Notes under the pieces: model-generated
The model's database searches: none
Told to the model about the DNA's origin: nothing
Seen by the model: the letters and a program-made list of their open reading frames with translations, nothing else
Position numbers and translations under genes: made by a program
Shown here: in pieces, positions 1 to 7,395 of the stretch
Layout of the letters: each line of letters begins with the position of its first letter
How positions within the stretch are numbered: the stretch's first letter is position 1
Assembly (NCBI RefSeq): GCF_030680395.1
Contig: NZ_JAUXVR010000041.1
Coordinates: forward strand, 186,001 to 250,000
Source: Methylobacter sp.
Lineage (GTDB): Bacteria; Pseudomonadota; Gammaproteobacteria; Methylococcales; Methylomonadaceae
Length of the DNA: 64,000 nt
Direction of reading: 5' to 3'

Positions 1-457
1 AAAAGTACAGAAAAGCCGAAAGAAGTGCAACAAAGAGGCTGTCACTATAAAGGCTTGCAGTCGTAAATATCGAATTTGGATTGATGGCGAGGAAGGTCGC
101 GGCAATAATGCCGACTCGCCTGGAGAAGACCATTTCGCCAATTTTCAAGACATAAAATATCGTTACCAGATCGACAAAAATTTGTGCGAACAAAACCACC
201 CAGGGCTTAGCGCCGAAGAGCGTGTAGAAAATAGCGATGAAGAATGGATAACCCGGCGTTCTGAACGTATTGCCGCAGAAGGTGAAGTGATTGACAATGC
301 ACTCTGCAAGCTTGTGATATTCAGGAGCATCGCCGTCTAAAACACTTTCTGTCTGCACTTGGATGTCCCATGGCCGAAAGAGCAAGAAAACCGTCAAACG
401 AAGGACAAAAGCGACAAGAAATATTAGAAATATTTTTTCTTTTTTGATGATATTCAC
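1..457 (-). CDS. GT-C membrane glycosyltransferase (GT39/ArnT-like), C-terminus off the left edge
   Basis: The open minus-strand frame reads from a GTG at 457 to the left edge. About 152 residues are visible: a hydrophobic first helix, then a periplasmic loop with DGDAPEYHKLA and FRTPGYPFFIAIFY, then more membrane segments. An acidic residue before a tyrosine in the first loop followed by a TPGYP motif is typical of polyprenyl-phosphate-sugar-dependent GT-C transferases (PMT/ArnT, family 39). I chose GTG because GAGG lies just upstream; an in-frame ATG at 481 is the alternative. As the last gene of the leftward operon it would take the sugar from the lipid carrier on the periplasmic face. Acceptor unknown. 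Family assignment fairly safe; specificity not visible. Confidence 0.75.
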   Translation of the reverse strand, partial: MNIIKKEKIFLIFLVAFVLRLTVFLLFRPWDIQVQTESVLDGDAPEYHKLAECIVNHFTFCGNTFRTPGYPFFIAIFYTLFGAKPWVVLFAQIFVDLVTIFYVLKIGEMVFSRRVGIIAATFLAINPNSIFTTASLYSDSLFVALLSAFLYF

Positions 458-481
458 GATGACCTCTTCATGCTCAAGCAT

Positions 482-753
482 GACTAAATGTATAGATACT
501 GTTAATAGCAAAGTTGCACAACATGATGAAGACCGTTACAACATCTGCGCATAGATGTATGTAATTTCCTGCCTCTCTGTCAGCTAAGGAACGTGCAAAA
601 ATAACCGAGTCGAAATTTTATTGGAGCGTAGCGACGCGAGGACTTTATTTTTTGAACAATGGCTATGGCTTCCATGGCGGGAATACCTCCGGCGGCGGTT
701 GTTGAAAATAGTTCAATGTTAAGGACTCCCGCTCTTCATTTTAAGGCCTTGCT
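482..753. other. Non-coding gap between two operon genes
   Basis: No convincing gene on either strand; a 63-residue plus-strand frame at 363-554 is antisense to the GT-C gene and looks spurious. The stretch around 600-660 has the look of a dispersed intergenic repeat, but no second copy was seen in this window. Confidence 0.4.
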
Positions 754-1620
754 CTAGCTGCCCACGGGCTTTCTGGTTGCTCCCCCATTTCTTATAATCG
801 AATTTCCTCCCGGGGGATTATATTCGCCGAAGCAAGCCTGAATAAGCACCTGCAATACCGATAAATTGCCATTAATGCTACTGATCTTTGTCGGTACTTC
901 CCCTTTTGGATATTGCCGGATACTCGGCAACTCAAGACAGCGATAACCAAGCTTGGGCGCACGATAGGAAAGATAGGCAAGCAACTCGTAGGTCATGAAT
1001 ACATCGCGGAATACAGCGATCTTGGGATCAAGCAGCATCTTTCTACTATAGGCGCGAAAGCCTTGAGTGGTGTCGGTCCATCTAAAGCCGGAAAACAGAC
1101 TCAGCATTGGCGCATGTATAAAACGGATGGCGAAGTCCCTTAACTTAGGCGTGTTCTCTGCCATCCCTCCTTCGATGAAACGGGAAGCCTGCACAAAATC
1201 CACACCCTGCTTTAATGCTTCAATGAAGCGCGGTATCGCCTCAGGATCATCCTTGTCGTTACCGTCAATGGTAACGATTCCTTCATAGTCCTGGTCAAGT
1301 GCAAAAGCGTAGGCGCAACGAAGCTGTGCGCTCAATTTACCCGGCCCCGTCTTGACCAGCAGGCCGCGCACGCCTTTCTGTTGTAGCGACTCCGGTTCCA
1401 GCGACCCATCGGTACTACCGCCATCCACAATAATGATGTCGGTGATGTCGTCGATTTTTAGAATCGCCATTCTGGAAAGCAGGTTCTTGATTCTTTCGCC
1501 TTCATTAACTACTGGAATTACGACGCACCATGGATGCTGTCGTCCAAGCCAGAGAGGGGTATCAAAGGTGGGTACTTGCCAATTGGCGCGAACGTCTGGA
1601 GTAATGTCAGGGTTATTCAT
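754..1620 (-). CDS. GT2 glycosyltransferase, DPM1-like (soluble form)
   Basis: The 288-residue protein has a GT-A fold signature: CVVIPVVNEGERI near residue 32, IIIVDGGSTDGS near residue 60, and an acidic IDGNDKDDP motif near residue 115 for the metal/nucleotide sugar. ASRFIEGG and a TQGFRAYSR segment follow, as in dolichyl/polyprenyl-phosphate sugar synthases. There is no C-terminal membrane pair, unlike the GT2 at 5169-6197. Expected role: loading a sugar from its nucleotide onto undecaprenyl phosphate, or another glycosyl transfer on the cytoplasmic face. It lies 18 bp after the SMR gene and upstream of the GT-C enzyme, so charge, flip and transfer are encoded in order. Sugar unknown. Confidence 0.8.
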   Translation of the reverse strand: MNNPDITPDVRANWQVPTFDTPLWLGRQHPWCVVIPVVNEGERIKNLLSRMAILKIDDITDIIIVDGGSTDGSLEPESLQQKGVRGLLVKTGPGKLSAQLRCAYAFALDQDYEGIVTIDGNDKDDPEAIPRFIEALKQGVDFVQASRFIEGGMAENTPKLRDFAIRFIHAPMLSLFSGFRWTDTTQGFRAYSRKMLLDPKIAVFRDVFMTYELLAYLSYRAPKLGYRCLELPSIRQYPKGEVPTKISSINGNLSVLQVLIQACFGEYNPPGGNSIIRNGGATRKPVGS

Positions 1621-1638
1621 CTTCTATTTTCTCTGTTG

Positions 1639-1998
1639 TTAGGATACTCGGACCGTGATCAGTCCCACACCGACAACCACCAACAAAATGCCCGCGATGG
1701 TTGTCCAGTGGAAAGATTCGCGAAAGATCAGTAAGGAACATAATGCTACGGCGGCTACGGCCCCTGAGGTGAGCACCGGATGCGCCACATTCAGCGGTAA
1801 GCGGGCCAAGGCGGCAGCGTAGAGCAGGAATGCCATACCGTAAAGCACCAGACCCAACCAGAATGGCCAGTTACTAATAACAGACCTGATTGAATCATCT
1901 AAAGCGGGGAATTTACGAGGAGGAAGCATAGCCATCTTAACCAATACGCTGGCTGAAGCATTGGAGGTGATACCGAGAATCAGGATCAGCCACTTCAT
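1639..1998 (-). CDS. Small four-helix SMR/EamA-like transporter, ArnE/F-like flippase subunit
   Basis: The 119-residue protein is almost entirely four hydrophobic helices with short loops, the size and layout of EmrE/ArnE-type small multidrug-resistance proteins. Helix 3 carries LPLNVAHPVLTSGAV and the last helix VVGVGLI, as in this family. In ArnE/ArnF such proteins move an undecaprenyl-phosphate sugar across the inner membrane. Its position between sugar-handling enzymes and polyprenyl-sugar transferases supports that role over drug export. The start overlaps the stop of the upstream isomerase gene by 4 bp, suggesting translational coupling. Only one subunit is seen, so it would act as a homodimer or with a partner elsewhere. 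Confidence 0.75.
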   Translation of the reverse strand: MKWLILILGITSNASASVLVKMAMLPPRKFPALDDSIRSVISNWPFWLGLVLYGMAFLLYAAALARLPLNVAHPVLTSGAVAAVALCSLLIFRESFHWTTIAGILLVVVGVGLITVRVS

Positions 1999-2831
1999 GT
2001 CTTAGCCTCAATACCATGATTACGATAGTGCCGAACCGCCACAGCCAGTGCGCGCTCTATCGACGCCTCATGGGGTTCATTGCTGGTCGCCAGCATCTCA
2101 ATTGAAACCACATGATTAGGCAGATGCTGCTCCAAGGCTGCAAACATCTTGCCGTGATCGGTTCCGCCGTCTCCCAAAGGAAGCAGATCCGGCTCACTGG
2201 CATGAATATGCCCGATGAGGGACGCATAACCTTGAAGCACGGTAGCAGGGTCTTCACCATTGATGGCCAGCGCACCTGTGTCCAACTGCATCCCGATGGC
2301 CGGATGAGCAATCTGATTCACCACCAGTGCCGTTTCAGCACTGGTGGTCATAAAGTTGGCGCCATAACAGCTGGGATTGGGCTCAAGGCAGATTACCACG
2401 CCATGATTTTGGGCGATGTCTCCAAGGTCTCTAAAAAAAGAGACCGCCACATCCATCGCTACCTGATCGCTCAATCCGGTGCGATCCCGGTTTTTCGGCG
2501 AACCGAACACCAGTCGCTTGGCGCCCAAGCTTCCACCGATACGGCACACTGCGCCGAGATGTTGCAGCATCGCATCCCTAACCTCCGGCGGGCCAAAGAC
2601 ATTCAAGCCGTTTGTGCCAAACAACAGCGCCTGCATACCCGTGATTTCGACACCACGTTCCGACCACCAGTTCTTGATACGGGCGATGTCCTCATCTGTT
2701 GCCTTGGCCGGCTCAGGAAAATACTTGCCGGGTGCGACATCAATGGCATCAACACCAAAACGATGAAGTAGCCTGGCTGTCGCTTCATCTTCAACGGTAT
2801 CCCAGGCAATGTTTGAAATAGCTATCCTCAT
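1995..2831 (-). CDS. Sugar phosphate isomerase/epimerase-like TIM-barrel protein
   Basis: The 278-residue protein resembles the xylose isomerase-like TIM barrel family (AP-endonuclease 2 superfamily). It shows an N-terminal MRIAISNIAWD strand, a central VICLEPNPSCYGANF segment with the usual metal-binding Glu, IGMQLDTGAL for the next ligand, LIGHIHASEPD with the conserved His pair, and a final VVSIEML Glu. It overlaps both neighbours by 4 bp, so it belongs firmly to the operon. Likely job: isomerising or epimerising a sugar that is then linked to a lipid. The exact substrate cannot be read from sequence. Confidence 0.75.
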   Translation of the reverse strand: MRIAISNIAWDTVEDEATARLLHRFGVDAIDVAPGKYFPEPAKATDEDIARIKNWWSERGVEITGMQALLFGTNGLNVFGPPEVRDAMLQHLGAVCRIGGSLGAKRLVFGSPKNRDRTGLSDQVAMDVAVSFFRDLGDIAQNHGVVICLEPNPSCYGANFMTTSAETALVVNQIAHPAIGMQLDTGALAINGEDPATVLQGYASLIGHIHASEPDLLPLGDGGTDHGKMFAALEQHLPNHVVSIEMLATSNEPHEASIERALAVAVRHYRNHGIEAKT

Positions 2832-3619
2832 GCTTTCGCCTCCGTACCGGGTTTGATCGTGAGCGGCTCGGACTGTGCATATCCTCTAACAGCTTGAATG
2901 GTTTCACGCGAACCGTACTGGTAATATCCGGGGGCTCCAAAAATTTGAGCATAGCGGGTTTGCATGTTGTAGACGGCCGGGTTGTTGGCTAAAGCGTGGT
3001 CGAACGATTTACCGAAACCATGCATTGCAATATGCGCGACAGTGATCGGTTCTGCGGTGAGGTGTACCAATTGCAAACCGGCACTGAGTGCAGTTTGAAT
3101 GTCGTACCAGAGATTAACCATTGGGTAGAACTGGAAAGTACCTCGGCTGTCGATCGCTTCGATATTATTGTCATTCAGGAAATCAAAAATAACGTTCTTG
3201 CGCAATCCCGGACCGACCAATCCCGGCAGGCGAACAATCAGGTGGCTGGCGAAATGGCCTTCGACAAATTTTTCGAGCAGGCGGCGATGCAGACCGTAAG
3301 CATGAAGTCCTGACTCATCGACCGGTGTCGCTTCGTCAACCCCTAACGGACTTTTGAACACATCGACAGTGCTGATCAGGATAAAGGTTTTGCACTGAAT
3401 GGTTTTCAAATGTGCAATCAGGTCATCGATTTTTTGCCTGTCCGCCTCCGGTTCCCGAATAGCAATCCACTTCTGCGCAGGGGCGCCGGCGCATACAACA
3501 GTATCGAAGGATTTACCGTCGATATCGCTGATATTTGTTGAGCGAAACAGTGACTCGAAAGGTGTTTGTTTAAGAAGCGTACTGCCTACAAACCCTGAAA
3601 ATCCAATTAGTGCATTCAT
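2828..3619 (-). CDS. NAD(P)-dependent nucleotide-sugar epimerase/dehydratase-like protein
   Basis: The 263-residue Rossmann protein has a nucleotide-binding GFSGFVG (GxxGxxG) directly at the N-terminus. FILISTVDVF near residue 100 holds the usual Ser/Thr, and YGLHRRLLEKFV near residue 130 gives the YxxxK-type pattern with Arg in place of Lys. That change may weaken redox activity. It is shorter than typical SDR-extended epimerases (about 310-340 residues). It overlaps the downstream TIM-barrel gene by 4 bp. Probably modifies the sugar handled by this operon; precise reaction unknown. Confidence 0.7.
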   Translation of the reverse strand: MNALIGFSGFVGSTLLKQTPFESLFRSTNISDIDGKSFDTVVCAGAPAQKWIAIREPEADRQKIDDLIAHLKTIQCKTFILISTVDVFKSPLGVDEATPVDESGLHAYGLHRRLLEKFVEGHFASHLIVRLPGLVGPGLRKNVIFDFLNDNNIEAIDSRGTFQFYPMVNLWYDIQTALSAGLQLVHLTAEPITVAHIAMHGFGKSFDHALANNPAVYNMQTRYAQIFGAPGYYQYGSRETIQAVRGYAQSEPLTIKPGTEAKA

Positions 3620-3658
3620 TTTATACCTTTACTAGTGATAACAGCCTTAGAATCATCA

Positions 3659-3802
3659 TTATGCGTAATCAGGGAATACCCATGTAGCATCTAAATAAAC
3701 AGGAAGCGCAAGCATTCCGCTTTGCCCGAAGCTCAGTGCTTTCTTGATATGAAGCATGCCCTCTTCTAACTTCCGGCAGTCGCCAGGAATGGGATAGGCC
3801 AT
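3659..3802 (-). CDS. Possible 47-residue ORF or C-terminal relic
   Basis: A minus-strand ATG at 3802 opens 47 codons (begins MAYPIPGDCRKLEEG, ends DATWVFPDYA) and stops 39 bp before the epimerase gene. The peptide reads like the end of a globular enzyme rather than random sequence, and a stop lies just upstream in the same frame. It may be the tail of a decayed gene that once filled the 425-bp gap, or a small real gene. I do not recognise the family. Confidence 0.25.
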   Translation of the reverse strand: MAYPIPGDCRKLEEGMLHIKKALSFGQSGMLALPVYLDATWVFPDYA

Positions 3803-4044
3803 AGCCTTGACTCAAGCCAACAGCAGTAACTGTCAAAATATTCCTCGCGAGAAGTCTTCGTAAAAAAGCCCCAATTACACGCCGGAACCCGACAATAAAA
3901 CTACGGTACATAAACATCGTAAGTTGTTTTTAACTTCCGGGCACCCATCGCTCCTCTGAAATCCTGCTGCCTCAAGATTAAAGAAAATATCAGCAGTAGC
4001 ATCAGATGAATGCGCTCAAGAAAAATGGGTTGCAGAACGTGTTG
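3803..4044. other. Operon gap, no clear gene
   Basis: This is the remainder of a 425-bp space (3620-4044) inside an otherwise tightly packed operon. An 82-residue frame at 3669-3917 overlaps the short ORF in another frame and has no recognisable feature. The tight packing on both sides suggests that a gene was lost here. Confidence 0.4.
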
Positions 4045-5169
4045 TTAAAATTTCTCGTCATTTAACTTTTCCAGAACATCATAAATATTATCAATCTTTC
4101 CTCCCAATATAGAGTAGCAACCCGGCAACTCCGGATGCTTTTCAAAAAGAATGGGCCGTCCATCATCACTCTCGTTCTTCACCAGAACAGTTTTTATTTC
4201 AAAGAGCGAATCGACATATTGCGCATCCAGCACCGCAGGCAGGTATCGGCTGACGTCCCTTACCATGCGATCGACACGAGTTGCACTTTCGTACTGAATT
4301 AGTTTTTGGTAAGGGTCGATGCCTTGCATGTCATTCCAGTGCAGGTGCGGGGTGTAGCGAACATGAGAAAGCGTATGCAGTCCGCGAGCAGGAAACGGCA
4401 TCATGGAAAAAAAAGGGCCGTCCATCACCGTGATACCCAACCCATCAAGTGCAGGTGGCGCCTGTATCAGTGCCATTTCAGTTATTTCCTGTTTGAGACC
4501 GGTTCTGGTACCGAGAAAGTCCCCTTTGAATTGATTGAGTCCGCTATAAGTACAGTTGAATACGTAGCGGCAAGAAATCAGCTCTTCAATGCCTTGATCC
4601 GGCTGCAAGGCAACGCGCAATGTTCCATTTGGCTCATTTAAGATGGCAGTAGCCTGCGTTTCAAAACAGATTTGCACACCACATTCACTCAGTTCACGTT
4701 CAGCCCAATTTGCCAGCTTTGTGGTATCGAAAACATATTCCTCGACCAAAAACACATCCTCGATCAGGCGCGGTTCAAATAATGTTCTTAGCGCTTGATC
4801 CGCGGGTTGGATCTTGGCGCCGATGTCACGACAGAAGCGTATAAACTGTTTGGCGGTGACCTTGGAATTACGGCGTGCAATGGCGTATAGCTTGGTGAAA
4901 TCCTGCTTTACCGCATCGGGCCAGTCACGTACGAAATTAGGCAGATTAACCCGACTTCGATACGCGGTCGTAAAGCTGCGTGGATAGTGATAGCCGTTAT
5001 GGACGCGGGCCTGATTGTTATAGGAAGCACGCGTGAGAAGTGCTTGCTCACGCTCTACAAGGATAATGCGGTTGAAACCGCGCTGCTTGGCAAGGTAAAT
5101 GGCAATTGCAGCGCCGTAAAATCCGCCACCGATTATGATTGCGTCTTGGTTAGTATTCGTGACAGGCAT
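4045..5169 (-). CDS. FAD-dependent oxidoreductase (DAO-like)
   Basis: The 374-residue protein begins with a dinucleotide-binding motif AIIIGGGFYGAAIAIYLAK (GxGxxG) and an acidic end of the second strand (ILVERE), as in the D-amino-acid oxidase/glycine oxidase superfamily. The C-terminal FAD contact appears as YSILGGKIDNI. The middle region (YNNQARVHNGYHYPRS) probably lines the substrate site. Start ATG overlaps the upstream GT2 stop in TGATG, so translation is coupled. It probably oxidises a sugar or amino-sugar intermediate for lipid-linked glycosylation; a flavin oxidoreductase is an unusual member of such operons. Substrate not deducible. Confidence 0.75.
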   Translation of the reverse strand: MPVTNTNQDAIIIGGGFYGAAIAIYLAKQRGFNRIILVEREQALLTRASYNNQARVHNGYHYPRSFTTAYRSRVNLPNFVRDWPDAVKQDFTKLYAIARRNSKVTAKQFIRFCRDIGAKIQPADQALRTLFEPRLIEDVFLVEEYVFDTTKLANWAERELSECGVQICFETQATAILNEPNGTLRVALQPDQGIEELISCRYVFNCTYSGLNQFKGDFLGTRTGLKQEITEMALIQAPPALDGLGITVMDGPFFSMMPFPARGLHTLSHVRYTPHLHWNDMQGIDPYQKLIQYESATRVDRMVRDVSRYLPAVLDAQYVDSLFEIKTVLVKNESDDGRPILFEKHPELPGCYSILGGKIDNIYDVLEKLNDEKF

Positions 5170-6197
5170 CAGGCAGCCCGTTTAGGGTAAGCGACGAATG
5201 GCTCGTGCGATGTCTTTGACGCTACTTCCTCGATATTGAGCTTCTCGCGCCTTGTAATCCGGGAACTGGTGAACTCTTGCCCTACGTGATAAAGCGGACC
5301 TTCATTTTGAAGAGAAACCATGTTCAGGATGTACTCGGCTAATACCAGCAATACCAATGAGATCAAGAAAAACATTCCTGATTGCTGTAGGGATAAACTG
5401 ATCCAGCCTGGCGCAACATCTGTCTTTAGTAAACCGATGACAACGACATAGCAGGAATACACAAGGTTCGAGAAAGTTCCAAACAAAGTGAGCGAGGTAA
5501 CAAGACGCATCGGTGCGCGAGTTGTTGAAACCAGCAACCGTATACCACGGTCGATGCAACCCTTCAATCGCTTGGTGTACGAAACTCTTGGCATTGCACT
5601 GTAGTTAAGATTGGCTCGCGCAAATCCCCCCGTCGCTGGAAGATGGCGATAGGCTATCGCAGGCTGGGGATGCTGAAGAATGAAGTTGACGATTCGTTTG
5701 CTCAGGACGCGAAACTGCGGCGCCTCCTTGGTCAGATTGATACCGTTGGCCCCCTTGTAGAGTCCATTAAAAACAGCGTATGCAATCCGATAGGCGAGAC
5801 TCTGAGCAGGTTTCTTCTGATTATTGGCGAACACCACATCGGCGCCGCTGACCGCCTTGTCGAGCATTTCCGGCAGAAAGCCGATATCGTCCAACCAAGG
5901 ATTAATGACGGCGACAAAGTCACCCAATGCGTTTTCCAGCCCAACCCATGATGCCGTATCGGTATCCACTTCCTTGGTCAGCGCATACACCTGTAAATTG
6001 GGTTGCCCCCCCTCTCCCGTTAGATTTTTGAGGACGGAAACGCTGTCATCATTCGATGCGTTGTCAACGATGATGAGCTCATAATCGCTGACCATAGAAG
6101 AAATATTGGCAGCAGCTTCTGATAGTATTGCTTCAATATGGTCTGACTGATTGCGTACGACGAATACAACAGACAGAAAAACAGGAAAAAACGTCAT
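5169..6197 (-). CDS. GT2 glycosyltransferase with C-terminal membrane pair (GtrB/DPM-like)
   Basis: The GT-A domain begins FLSVVFVVRNQSDHI and contains YELIIVDNASNDDS and FVAVINPWLDD. Two predicted membrane helices lie near the C-terminus (FSNLVYSCYVVVIGLL and FFLISLVLLVLAEYIL). This is the layout of bactoprenol glucosyltransferases (GtrB) and DPM synthases that charge undecaprenyl phosphate at the cytoplasmic face. The longer reading from 6233 is possible, but ATG at 6197 is preferred because GGGAGG sits 6 bp upstream. It is the first gene of the leftward operon. The NPWLDD motif differs from the usual DADLQ/DxD, so the donor may be unusual. Confidence 0.8.
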   Translation of the reverse strand: MTFFPVFLSVVFVVRNQSDHIEAILSEAAANISSMVSDYELIIVDNASNDDSVSVLKNLTGEGGQPNLQVYALTKEVDTDTASWVGLENALGDFVAVINPWLDDIGFLPEMLDKAVSGADVVFANNQKKPAQSLAYRIAYAVFNGLYKGANGINLTKEAPQFRVLSKRIVNFILQHPQPAIAYRHLPATGGFARANLNYSAMPRVSYTKRLKGCIDRGIRLLVSTTRAPMRLVTSLTLFGTFSNLVYSCYVVVIGLLKTDVAPGWISLSLQQSGMFFLISLVLLVLAEYILNMVSLQNEGPLYHVGQEFTSSRITRREKLNIEEVASKTSHEPFVAYPKRAA

Positions 6198-7395
6198 TAC
6201 AAACCTCCCAAACGCTAACGACAGGGTTAGCACTTCTTTTTTATTACAAAATAATCACGGAATCTTAGTAACTCCCAAGCCTCTTTGTTCTAAAAATCCA
6301 TATCGACTAAATGCATTAAAAACAATGAACAGACACAATCTTAAGAAATTATTAAAATCAAACAGGTGTAAAAACAGACACCACCGGCATGGAATGAATT
6401 CGCTTTTATATTCCTGAGCAGTATAAAAGGAGGCGATTCAAATAACTGCCGCCAAACCGGCACGCTAAAAACGCATCGATTACCTTTATAGCTATTCTTC
6501 CTTGCCAGCCCCCCCATTACAATTAGTACAAACACTTAATGGAAGCTACGCATTGCCAGACGATGTACAACATGAAGAGGGGGTACTGTAAAAAATGAAT
6601 ATGTGTCCCTGGTGAATAACCGCTATACCGGCAGCCAAGTGCGTCTTGGCTACGCGATTTCACCGGCCCGGTAAAGTGGACCCTATCTCAATGAATCGAG
6701 AATTCTGAAACTTTAAATGGATAGCGTAGACTGCCGGCCTGTCTATGATCTATTTCAACGTTGATGAAGAGGATTACACACGGAGGTTCAAACAAGCGTT
6801 ATAGTTCATTGATGCCAAAAACGCTTAGCGTCTGCGACTCGGCTAATACCGATGCCGCTTGATTTGCCCGTCCGATACACCTTGTTAACCTATTGATAAT
6901 CGTCGAACCTCAATCGATCTTCTCCATCTACGTAAAAATACGTACGTATTTACACTTAGATTTAAGAAAACATTAATATTTTGCGGATACACTTCAGTTC
7001 GAGTTATATAGAAATTGTTTCGTATGAATAAAATGAAATGAATATCATGCTTCTTACGATTATATTTATAATTCAATGCGTTATAAAAAGAGACCTCGAG
7101 TGTCTTGTAAATTAATTGGTTTTTGTAATAGAGATAATTTATGAATAAATCGACTAAAGTAGCATGTTTGCTACCATCTTTAACTAACTGTTCAGCAGCG
7201 GCTCTTAGCTTGCCTCGGCGGAAACATAGATCAGATATGAATGACTTGAATTTGGATTTACAATCCTTAAATGCTCAAGACAATCGGAAAATCCGGTCTA
7301 CGACGAAGCATCTTTCTAGGATCTCCCACCTACATGTCCCTCACACAGCATCACATGGGACTAAACAAGTAATTAAAAATTCAAAACAAATTAAT
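6198..7395. other. Divergent intergenic region
   Basis: About 0.9-1.2 kb separates the leftward lipid-sugar operon from the rightward beta-helix gene, so it should hold both promoters. GGGAGG at 6204-6209 is the ribosome site of the GT2. A short plus-strand reading at 6769-6804 (EDYTRRFKQAL then stop) recalls the start of IS3-type OrfA proteins, too short to be sure. Positions 6950-7140 are very AT-rich. The frame open from ATG 7141 to 7395 encodes a basic, signal-less 85-residue stretch that is probably leader or untranslated. Confidence 0.5.

Noticed and set aside
2112..2771. 219-residue plus-strand frame opposite the TIM-barrel gene
   Set aside because: Antisense shadow; the minus-strand frame has clear family motifs and operon overlaps.
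6769..6804. IS3-type OrfA start (EDYTRRFKQAL)
   Set aside because: Only eleven residues before a stop, with no flanking transposase sequence; could be chance.
7141..7395. 85-residue N-terminal extension of the beta-helix protein
   Set aside because: It would place a clear signal peptide 85 residues inside the protein; ATG 7396 is the better start.
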